64,000 bases of DNA from CALFCX01 sp041650595 (GTDB taxonomy: Bacteria > Margulisbacteria > WOR-1 > JAKLHX01). The notes below the pieces were generated by a model that saw nothing but the letters and a program-made list of their open reading frames with translations, searched no databases and was not told where the DNA came from. The DNA lies in the NCBI GenBank assembly GCA_041650595.1, contig JBAZKW010000001.1, positions 1 through 64,000 of the forward strand, read 5' to 3'. Positions 56,121 to 62,911 of the stretch are shown one piece after another (within the stretch, counting starts at the first letter, position 1; each line of letters opens with the position of its first letter). A program made the translations under genes and the position numbers.

Positions 56121-56684
56121 CTACATCCCCGTCTCAAACCCGAATTTCTTCTTCGGTTGTTCCTCAAATTGCAAGAGCCTGCCGACGATCGCGAATAGCT
56201 CGTTAATATCCTGGTCGTGCCGGCCCAATCTGTGTTCGATCTCGGCAAGTTTTTGAACAAGGTCTTTGTTGAAGCTGATTAGCTGTCTTATGCGGACAAA
56301 AGCCCTCATTATGGCGATGTTGACCAAAATAGCATGTTCGCTGTTAAGAACGGTTGACAGCATTGCGACGCCTTGTTCTGTAAAGGCATATGGCAGCGTA
56401 GAAGAGTGTTTCAATGTCCTGAACCGGTCGCAATTTGCGACCAGTTCTTGTTTTTCGTTGTAACTAAGGCAAAAAACAAAATCATCAGGGAACCTGCGCT
56501 TATTCCTTTTTAGCTGCTCATTGATTCTTTTTGTTGAAACCCCATATAATTTTGCCAGGTCAAAGTCTATCATGACCCTTTGTCCTCTTAAGCTAAAGAT
56601 CATGGAGTCCAGGCATTCGGTGGGCATGATCCTCAAGCTGTCAGATTTTTCGGCACTAACACACTCTTTTCCTTGTTTTGCCAT
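56121..56684 (-). CDS. ORF6N-domain DNA-binding protein
   Basis: 187 aa from ATG 56684, preceded by GGGGGAG at 8 nt; a longer frame from 56717 lacks a site. Residues about 18-100 are an ORF6N domain (SMIFSLRGQRVMIDFDLAKL, 'YGVSTKRINEQLKRNKRRFP', 'DFVFCLSYNE...ELV', 'AFTEQGVAMLSTVLNSEHAI'), as in phage antirepressors and in many chromosomal regulators of unknown target. The C-terminal part is a coiled coil (QKLAEIEHRLGRHDQDINEL). It has a 21-bp sequence 24-44 nt upstream that is identical to one before recA. It is probably of phage or mobile-element origin. Confidence 0.85.
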   Translation of the reverse strand: MAKQGKECVSAEKSDSLRIMPTECLDSMIFSLRGQRVMIDFDLAKLYGVSTKRINEQLKRNKRRFPDDFVFCLSYNEKQELVANCDRFRTLKHSSTLPYAFTEQGVAMLSTVLNSEHAILVNIAIMRAFVRIRQLISFNKDLVQKLAEIEHRLGRHDQDINELFAIVGRLLQFEEQPKKKFGFETGM

Positions 56685-56707
56685 ACATAATGCTCCCCCT
56701 TGATCTC

Positions 56708-56728
56708 TTCCCAGCAATTATCCCGCCA
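56708..56728 (-). promoter_or_regulatory. 21-bp element shared with the recA upstream region
   Basis: Read leftward it starts TGGCGGGATAATTGCTGGGA and has one further A; the same 21 nt lie at 45500-45520 before recA, in the same orientation to the gene. It contains GATAAT, a possible -10 box. No partner -35 is convincing. Confidence 0.5.
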
Positions 56729-56830
56729 CGTTGGATCAAATCCGAATCACGAAACCTGCCTGTCGGCAGACAATCTCTGCAAATTTAAGGAGTAAGGCGG
56801 AAAATATCAAAAAAATCTGCGAAAAATTCC

Positions 56831-56858
56831 CTGAAATTCCCAAAAAATCCCGCCGATA
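56831..56858 (+). promoter_or_regulatory. Sigma-28-type promoter for the 174-aa gene
   Basis: CTGAAA at 56831-56836, 17 nt, CGATAA with GC before it, so the -10 is a perfect GCCGATAA. The box ends 101 nt before ATG 56960. Confidence 0.7.
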
Positions 56859-56959
56859 AATGTTTGAATAAACTCGAAGAAATATAGATAAAAACTGCAA
56901 GTTTGCGCATTATTTGGACGATTAGTATATGCGGGATTAAGAATATAAGAGAGGGGTAA

Positions 56960-57484
56960 ATGATGGAAATCATAAATGGTTTGCCGGTTTCAAGTTCCAA
57001 TGCTACAACAAGCGCCGCAACGACTAATACTTCGGATGTTGCCGGCAAAAATGCCCCAAGCGGTTTTTTAAGCGCTATAGCCAAGATCGTGGCAACAAAA
57101 AGCGCCACTGTAAGCGATGATGGGACAAGTACATCATCCGGTGCGGGAACAACAAGCGCGGAAGTCAGCTATAGTTCTACTCTTATAATTAGTTCAACGA
57201 TAATAAATCCTGCAAGCGCTACAGAGAGCACAGCATCGACCTCGGCCTTATCGGCATCGGAGATCGAGGATATTATTAACTCACTCTTGATGATGATATT
57301 GATGCTGCTGATATATGGGCCTAAGAAACATGATGACGAATTAAATCCTCCGCCCCCGCCTTTAGCAGAACCCGCTGATGAGAGCGCTGCAACTGATACA
57401 AGCACAGAAACTGAGATTGATGGAAGCGAAGCCGTTGCTGCAACTACGGTCGAAAATCTTTCGAGCAATACAGCAATACAGTAA
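56960..57484 (+). CDS. Low-complexity Ser/Thr/Ala-rich protein with one hydrophobic segment
   Basis: 174 aa; ATG 56960 (or 56963) follows AGAGGGG. No family is recognised. Residues 1-105 are rich in Ser, Thr and Ala with little charge; a hydrophobic segment lies at about 108-122 (IINSLLMMILMLLIYG); a Pro-rich patch (NPPPPPLAEP) and an acidic Thr/Ala-rich tail follow. No signal peptide is seen. It is preceded by the window's best sigma-28-type promoter and followed by a terminator, so it is a single-gene transcript. The composition fits an extracellular or secreted filament-type protein, but this is speculation. Confidence 0.65.
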   Translation: MMEIINGLPVSSSNATTSAATTNTSDVAGKNAPSGFLSAIAKIVATKSATVSDDGTSTSSGAGTTSAEVSYSSTLIISSTIINPASATESTASTSALSASEIEDIINSLLMMILMLLIYGPKKHDDELNPPPPPLAEPADESAATDTSTETEIDGSEAVAATTVENLSSNTAIQ

Positions 57485-57524
57485 ACTTTAGTGTCATGAT
57501 CTCGATATCATCTTGCCGAAATAG

Positions 57525-57566
57525 AAAGCTTCCGGTGGTTTTGTGCCATGGGAGCTTTTGTTTTTA
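57525..57566 (+). terminator. Rho-independent terminator after the 174-aa gene
   Basis: Stem AAAGCTTCC / GGAGCTTTT (one G-T pair at the end) with a 17-nt loop, then GTTTTTATTT. It lies between convergent genes. Confidence 0.7.
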
Positions 57567-58553
57567 TTTCTTCTCAAACGGATAAATGATCTTCCAGTCA
57601 TCCTTCATGTTCACGATCGTCCAGCTTTTGGCCTGTGCTTCATCCAGACCTTTGTCAAATCGGCCTACAGTTGATCCTCTGTCATAGGCCCACTCGCGTT
57701 CGGGATCTGTATGGTGCACATATAAACATAGATTCGGGTCGGTGCCGGCGGAAGTCCACTGCATCATCTGCAGATCGCCGTCGGAATTGCCGAACGAAGC
57801 GATAGGGCGGCGGCCGATGCCGGATTGGATGCCTACGGGCTTGTTTTCTTTTTCATCGATGAAATTCAGCTCCGGCAGGCTCATGATGACGGGTTTCCCG
57901 TTTTGAAGCTCGAATCTTTTCTTGAGGCTGCTTCCGATCACTTGTTCCGGCGGGATGCCATAAGCCTTTTCCGTCCACGGGCGCATGAATTCAATGTCTC
58001 CGCCTGAAACAATATAGGTCTTAAAACCGTTCGCGCGCAGGTAGGAAAGCAATTCGAGCATGGGTTGATATACCATCTCTGTAAATAACCGATTGTTTCG
58101 CGGGTGTCTTGCCGTGGCCAGCCACTGCGTCACGGCTTTTTCATATTCATCGGTCGTCATCCCTGCCTGTGAACCTACAAACATCGCCATTAGTGCATTG
58201 TCGCCGCCGGCCAATACTGATTTCATGTCGCCTTTGAGCACGGAGGCAAAAGGTTCCTGTGTCGTCCACTCCGGATGCTGCGGCGCGAGCGTTTTGATCT
58301 GGTCAAACGCAAAGAAGTATTGGAAATATGCCGGCTGCTCCGACCAGAGCGTGCCGTCATTGTCGAAAGTGGCGATGCGTTTTTCGGCCGGCACAAAACT
58401 TTGCGAATCCGGTCTGGTTGCATTCTCGACAAAGGCGATGACGGCTTTTTTAGGGGCTGTATCGTTCCATGACGGCAAGGGATCTATGGCTGCAAAAGCA
58501 GAATTTGAAAGCAGCAGTAAAACTGCAAAACTTTTTATAAATAAACTTTTCAT
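57564..58553 (-). CDS. Secreted HAD-family phosphatase
   Basis: 329 aa with signal peptide about 1-22 (SFAVLLLLSNSAFA). HAD motif I is FDNDGTLW (nucleophile first Asp, acid/base second Asp), motif II is in 'FKTYIVSGGDIEFM' (Ser), and motif IV is 'ASFGNSDGDLQMM'. Such phosphoserine-phosphatase-like proteins with 'TLWSEQPAYFQYFFAFD' act in the periplasm on unknown phosphoesters. It starts 3 nt after the metallophosphoesterase stop, so the two exported phosphatases share a transcript and probably a role in phosphate scavenging. It is full length for its family. Confidence 0.85.
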   Translation of the reverse strand: MKSLFIKSFAVLLLLSNSAFAAIDPLPSWNDTAPKKAVIAFVENATRPDSQSFVPAEKRIATFDNDGTLWSEQPAYFQYFFAFDQIKTLAPQHPEWTTQEPFASVLKGDMKSVLAGGDNALMAMFVGSQAGMTTDEYEKAVTQWLATARHPRNNRLFTEMVYQPMLELLSYLRANGFKTYIVSGGDIEFMRPWTEKAYGIPPEQVIGSSLKKRFELQNGKPVIMSLPELNFIDEKENKPVGIQSGIGRRPIASFGNSDGDLQMMQWTSAGTDPNLCLYVHHTDPEREWAYDRGSTVGRFDKGLDEAQAKSWTIVNMKDDWKIIYPFEKK

Positions 58554-58556
58554 GGA

Positions 58557-60317
58557 TTAGTTGCTCCCTGCGGCTTCTGCTAAAGTCTTAAGTTTTGCCT
58601 CCATTTCAGGGCTCAGCTTTTTGATAAGCTCCGCGTTGTATGAACCTGTAGGCATAGGTTTTATGCTCGGATCTTTTGTCGGATTGTAATTATGCATATC
58701 AATATTTAATATCTGGTCTGCTGCTATCGCATATTTGCGTGATTTTGCTGCCGGCGTCCCGTCTTTGACTGAAGGATCAACATTGGTAGTAACGATTGAA
58801 ACAGTATTGTCGCTGTTCAGGTAGAGCTCAAAAGTTCGGAACTGCTGCGGGAAATCCCTAAGAGATGCGGTTTCAACCTCCCAGAAGCCTTTTTCAGGGG
58901 AGTTGATCGGATCAGGAGATACAAAAGCTTTTACGGTATTTAAGTGGCGGTGTCCGGATATCCACATCAATAAATTCGGATGGCTTTGGAGTTCAGCTAC
59001 AAGATCGGGCAGACTCACGGCATTTTGAGGATCTGTCCACCAGCCCATTTCGGACCTCGGCGCGGTCACTTCTACGCTTATCGGCACATGCGCGGCGATT
59101 ATCATGAGCTGTCCCGCAGCATTTCCTTGGCTAAGTTCTTTTTTCCGCCAGTCCCAACGCGCCTTATCAAGAAAGCCGTGTCCGTGAACGTCTAAAGACC
59201 CGTCGTTCTCTATTTGGGTATCGTCTAGCACGATAACCTTGACCGGTACAGACGACTTTGGCACGAAACTATAACAGGCAAAGCCATTGTCGGCATCGGT
59301 CAAGTTGAATCCATGGCCGACCGGAGTTGAAGATGTATTGAAAAATTCTTTCATCCATTCACCTCTCAAAAGTGAACGGCGGTCCGGATCGGCAGCGACC
59401 ATCGGAGGGCTGCTAAAATTTCCGACAGGTCCCGCATATTTGATGTCCCCGTTTGGCGTCGAGCAGTCGAGTACGCCCATATAATAATCAGGCTTGTTTA
59501 TGTTAGCAAAGTTTCTTAAGATATCTCCCATGGCCAATACTTCGCTTGTTATGAAAGACTGCCTGAGATCTTTTTTGGGGCTATAGTCCACGGGAATCGA
59601 ACCCACCCAAAAATGATCATGGTTGCCCAGCGTCTGATACCAGGGGATCGACTTATCAAGCCCTGCCGCTTTGTAAGGCTTCTGATATTCTATTGTACCG
59701 GCTCCGAGATGTGCGCCGGAACTCGGGGTGATGACCTTGCCGTCGAGGACATCTATATACCATCTCAATTCGTTAAATTGAGTGCTGTTGGCGGCATCGC
59801 CCAAAGATATACCGAAATCGATCGGATTTTTTTTGTGCAAGGCATTCACTGTCTGGACCGCCGCGTCCAGAACATGCGTCGTATACAGCATGACACCTGA
59901 ATATAGCGAAGCGCTGATCCCCATAGTCTTGTACAAGCGCGAAAGATAGATCCCCTGATTAGGGGCTTCTTTGTCGGTGATATGGATGTCAGATATGGTA
60001 AAGAAATTCAACAGTTTTGCTTTCTTTTTGACGGCTGACGGGTCATAGCCGCTTCCCATGATGTCTGTCCGCTTTTCTAAAATGGATGGGCCGCCAAACG
60101 TCCAGTTGCCATAGCCGTATGACTCATATGATGAAATATCATAAAGATCGATCATCGTCGAAGGTCTTGGCCCGGGCGCGATTGTCCTCTGAAGAGTTGT
60201 ATAAACATCCGGATCTATAGGGTAGGAAACTTGTTCCGAGTATCCTGCCGAAGCTAAAATCAGCACACCCATGAATAAAACTAAACACAATCGCTGTATC
60301 CCGCAAGATGTTTTCAT
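58557..60317 (-). CDS. Secreted metallophosphoesterase (TIGR03768-like)
   Basis: 586 aa from ATG 60317, which has AAGGAGGAG 5 nt in front; the longer frame from 60359 is rejected. Signal peptide about 1-28. Metal-binding motifs of calcineurin-like phosphoesterases: FFTISDIHITD (D-x-H), 'IDFGISLGDAANS' (GD), 'YQTLGNHDHFWVG' (GNHD), 'IIAAHVPIS' and 'LLMWISGHRHLN' (GHxH). Length and motif context fit the TIGR03768 family. The substrate is unknown. It heads the pair with the HAD phosphatase, and is divergent from the small barrel gene at 60432. Confidence 0.88.
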   Translation of the reverse strand: MKTSCGIQRLCLVLFMGVLILASAGYSEQVSYPIDPDVYTTLQRTIAPGPRPSTMIDLYDISSYESYGYGNWTFGGPSILEKRTDIMGSGYDPSAVKKKAKLLNFFTISDIHITDKEAPNQGIYLSRLYKTMGISASLYSGVMLYTTHVLDAAVQTVNALHKKNPIDFGISLGDAANSTQFNELRWYIDVLDGKVITPSSGAHLGAGTIEYQKPYKAAGLDKSIPWYQTLGNHDHFWVGSIPVDYSPKKDLRQSFITSEVLAMGDILRNFANINKPDYYMGVLDCSTPNGDIKYAGPVGNFSSPPMVAADPDRRSLLRGEWMKEFFNTSSTPVGHGFNLTDADNGFACYSFVPKSSVPVKVIVLDDTQIENDGSLDVHGHGFLDKARWDWRKKELSQGNAAGQLMIIAAHVPISVEVTAPRSEMGWWTDPQNAVSLPDLVAELQSHPNLLMWISGHRHLNTVKAFVSPDPINSPEKGFWEVETASLRDFPQQFRTFELYLNSDNTVSIVTTNVDPSVKDGTPAAKSRKYAIAADQILNIDMHNYNPTKDPSIKPMPTGSYNAELIKKLSPEMEAKLKTLAEAAGSN

Positions 60318-60383
60318 GAAACTCCTCCTTAGATGGTATTTGCCCAATAGAGTCACCACACAATCTTATCACAAATCAAAAAA

Positions 60384-60412
60384 TTGAAATACAATCGGGT
60401 TCTTGATATACT
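60384..60412 (+). promoter_or_regulatory. Sigma-70 promoter of the 163-aa gene
   Basis: TTGAAA at 60384-60389, 17 nt, TATACT at 60407-60412; 19 nt before ATG 60432, which has AGGAG at 60421. Confidence 0.75.
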
Positions 60413-60431
60413 TTCCTCTAAGGAGATAAAC

Positions 60432-60923
60432 ATGCTTAGAAAAATATCAATTGCTTTTCTGGTGCTTTCGGCAATACTGGTGGGCCATGCGCTTGCTATC
60501 GGGCCCGCGGAATTGACGATATACGGCGGACCGACCGTATCAAATTATTCCGGCGGATATGATCTGGGAGCTTCGGTGTTGGTTAATCTTCCTATGATCC
60601 CAAAAGTCGGAGTTGAGGCTGAAAGATCGGCATTGGTCGGCAACGTGAATATTACAAGATTGGGATTAGTCTATGAACAGAGCGTTATACCGTTCCTTGC
60701 AAGCTTCAAACTTTCGGCAGGTTCTTCGTCAATAAGTTCAAACGGCTCTTTTACCATCGGCTCGCATACGTTTGCCGCTTCAGCCACGGAAAACGGTTCG
60801 TACGTGACAGCCGGTCTTGTCGTCAAAGTGCTCAGCCTGGTAGTGAATCCAAAGTATGTGTACAATCAATACGGCGGAGTATCTGTTTCGGAAGGCATAA
60901 TAAACGCTGGGATGTCATTTTAA
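60432..60923 (+). CDS. Small secreted protein, probable outer-membrane beta-barrel
   Basis: 163 aa from ATG 60432 (AGGAG at 60421). Signal peptide about 1-21 (ISIAFLVLSAILVGHALA). The rest shows alternating hydrophobic strands and ends in a strand with terminal Phe (GIINAGMSF), the pattern of small outer-membrane barrels of about eight strands. No family is recognised. It has its own sigma-70 promoter and stands alone, convergent with the MFS gene 12 nt away. Confidence 0.7.
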   Translation: MLRKISIAFLVLSAILVGHALAIGPAELTIYGGPTVSNYSGGYDLGASVLVNLPMIPKVGVEAERSALVGNVNITRLGLVYEQSVIPFLASFKLSAGSSSISSNGSFTIGSHTFAASATENGSYVTAGLVVKVLSLVVNPKYVYNQYGGVSVSEGIINAGMSF

Positions 60924-60934
60924 GCGTAGATCTT

Positions 60935-62221
60935 TTACGATTCTTGCGGCGGAGCTGTTGTTTCAGCCGCTGTCATGATACCTAATTCCAAATATATCGG
61001 GCGGATATTCTCTCGTATCAAAGGAAGCTGCGAAGAAAAGACGATCGCGCCTCCTACACAGGCCAGGCCGGATAAAAATACCGTTCCCTGAGCACTGATG
61101 ATATGAGCCAAACTTCCCGCGAAAAGGCTTCCGAAAGGTGCCATCCCCATGAAAGCCATCGCATAAAAGCTCATCACACGTCCTCTTTTGTCATCTTCTA
61201 CTATTGTCTGCAAAAGTGTATTGCTTGCGGCTATCTGCACCATCATTCCAAAACCGATTATAGGCATTAGTATCAATGACACCCAAAATATTGTTGAGAA
61301 CGAAAACAGACAAAGACCTATCCCGAATATTGCTGTGCTGGCGGTGAGCAGTCTCCATAATCCCCGAACATTTTTACGTGAAGCAAGATAAAATGCTCCC
61401 GCAAGAGCTCCTATGCCCGATCCTGACATAAGAAATCCCAGCGTTTGTGGCCCTCCCATAAGGATATCTCTCGCAAATACCGGCATAAGTACTGCGTAGG
61501 GCATCCCAAAAAGGCTGACAAGCCCAAGCAGGATTAGCAAGTTCCTTATCGGAATCGACTTGTATACATAAACCAATCCTTCTTTCAATTCTTTCAGAAT
61601 CGGTTTCTCTTTTCGGACCTTTTTTTCCGCGGTTATTTTCATGGAAAGAAAAGAAATGATGACCGCGATAAAACTCAAAGCATTAAGTAAAAAACACATG
61701 CCTTCGCCGGTGGCAGCAATTATGATCCCTGCAATGGCCGGCCCGATAAGACGCGCGCCGTTCACCATCGAAGAGTTTAGTGCGATCGCGTTGCACAGGT
61801 CCTCACGCTCTACCATGCTTACCACAAAAGCCTGCCTTGCCGGCATATCAAATGCGTTTATAATGCCCAGTAGCATGCTCAGGACGATAATGTGCCAGAC
61901 CTGGATCATTCCGCTCAGCACAAGAAAAGCAAATGCAAAAGCCTGAAGCATTGAAAGGGTTTGCGTTACTAAAAGTATTTTGCGCTTGTCCATCCTGTCG
62001 ACCAGCACCCCGGCAAAAGAACTGGTGATAAAAGCCGGTATCTGGCTTGAAAACGCGACCGTACCGAGCAGAAGAGCAGAGTTTGTTAACCTGTATACCA
62101 GCCATCCGGCAGCAACACCCTGGATCCATGTTCCCGTCAGAGAGATGCTCTGTCCGAAGAAAAACAACCGGTAATTTCTGTAGCGTAGCGCTCTAAATAT
62201 GTTTTTGATAGCGGTTAGCAT
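60935..62221 (-). CDS. MFS transporter, EntS/MFS_3-like
   Basis: 428 aa with 12 predicted membrane helices. The start 'LRYRNYRLFFFGQSISLTGT' followed by WIQGVAAGWLVYRLT is the MFS_3 signature, and the loop 2-3 motif 'GVLVDRMDKRKILL' is the family motif A. Members export siderophores, drugs or other small molecules; the substrate cannot be read here. A TATAAT box ends 8 nt before ATG 62221, again a leaderless layout. It is convergent with the small barrel gene and has no partner gene nearby. Confidence 0.92.
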   Translation of the reverse strand: MLTAIKNIFRALRYRNYRLFFFGQSISLTGTWIQGVAAGWLVYRLTNSALLLGTVAFSSQIPAFITSSFAGVLVDRMDKRKILLVTQTLSMLQAFAFAFLVLSGMIQVWHIIVLSMLLGIINAFDMPARQAFVVSMVEREDLCNAIALNSSMVNGARLIGPAIAGIIIAATGEGMCFLLNALSFIAVIISFLSMKITAEKKVRKEKPILKELKEGLVYVYKSIPIRNLLILLGLVSLFGMPYAVLMPVFARDILMGGPQTLGFLMSGSGIGALAGAFYLASRKNVRGLWRLLTASTAIFGIGLCLFSFSTIFWVSLILMPIIGFGMMVQIAASNTLLQTIVEDDKRGRVMSFYAMAFMGMAPFGSLFAGSLAHIISAQGTVFLSGLACVGGAIVFSSQLPLIRENIRPIYLELGIMTAAETTAPPQES

Positions 62222-62229
62222 GCGAACAT

Positions 62230-62235
62230 ATTATA
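62230..62235 (-). promoter_or_regulatory. -10 box of the MFS gene, leaderless layout
   Basis: Read leftward TATAAT ending 8 nt before ATG 62221; no clear -35. Confidence 0.45.
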
Positions 62236-62326
62236 TAGTATCCAAAGCTATATCTGCGGTGGCAGTTGTTGTAGTAGGTTGTGTTGAGACCCTTATTTTC
62301 ACCTAACACTCAAACACAACAAGGCT

Positions 62327-62382
62327 AAATCCCCCCAGCCCCCCTTTAATACAGGGGGGCGCCCGAAGGGCAGGGGGATTTA
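62327..62382. repeat. Palindromic repeat, left copy flanking the DUF559 gene
   Basis: AAATCCCCC ... CCCCCCTTTAAT(A)CAGGGGGG CGCCCGAAGGGC AGGGGGATTT. It is nearly identical to 62799-62852, on the other side of the nuclease gene. Confidence 0.85.
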
Positions 62383-62418
62383 TGGCATGATAATTGCTGT
62401 AATCCCCTGTGGGGAATT

Positions 62419-62853
62419 ATGGACCATATAAAACGCAGACATCTGATCACAACAGGCTATCATCTGCCTTATAATCCCGACTTAAAGGAGCGCGCCAGAA
62501 CCTTGCGGCGGGGGATGACTAAGCCGGAAAAGAAATTATGGCATGGCTTCTTGCGCAAGCTGGATATAACAGTATTACGGCAAAAACCGATTGATAATTT
62601 CATAGTTGATTTTTATATAGCAAGTTTCCGTTTAGTGATTGAAGTTGACGGTGAATCGCATTGTTCGGAAAACGGAATAATATATGACTCGCAAAGAACA
62701 GCAATACTTGAGGGCTATGGACTCACTATACTAAGGTTTACTAACGCGCAGATAATTAAGCGGTTTAATGATGTTTGCCGAGAGATTGAGGATAAACTAA
62801 ATCCCCCTTTTCCCCCTTTAATAAAGGGGGGCGCCCGAAGGGCGGGGGATTAA
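62419..62853 (+). CDS. DUF559 / Vsr-like endonuclease-fold protein
   Basis: 144 aa. DUF559 proteins share the very-short-patch-repair (PD-(D/E)XK-like) fold. Seen: RARTLRRGMTKPEKKLWHGF at 27-46, 'RQKPIDNFIVDFYIASFRLV' with the catalytic Asp (VDFY) and 'IEVDGESHCS' with its acidic E-x-D, then 'YGLTILRFTNAQI'. The last 18 residues (LNPPFPPLIKGGARRAGD) are encoded by the right-hand palindromic repeat, so the repeat supplies the C-terminus and stop. With a second copy upstream, the gene forms a 0.5-kb repeat-nuclease-repeat unit. The function is not established; a mobile or repair role is inferred. Confidence 0.85.
   Translation: MDHIKRRHLITTGYHLPYNPDLKERARTLRRGMTKPEKKLWHGFLRKLDITVLRQKPIDNFIVDFYIASFRLVIEVDGESHCSENGIIYDSQRTAILEGYGLTILRFTNAQIIKRFNDVCREIEDKLNPPFPPLIKGGARRAGD
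62799..62852. repeat. Palindromic repeat, right copy, overlapping the DUF559 gene end
   Basis: AAATCCCCC ... CCCCCTTTAATAAAGGGGGG CGCCCGAAGGGC GGGGGATT, the same family and orientation as 62327-62382. It encodes the C-terminal NPPFPPLIKGGARRAGD of the nuclease. Confidence 0.85.
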
Positions 62854-62911
62854 GAAGTCAAAAATCACCGCGGTTAGCATGTGTTAAGAACATTATATTA
62901 TACTTACAGCA

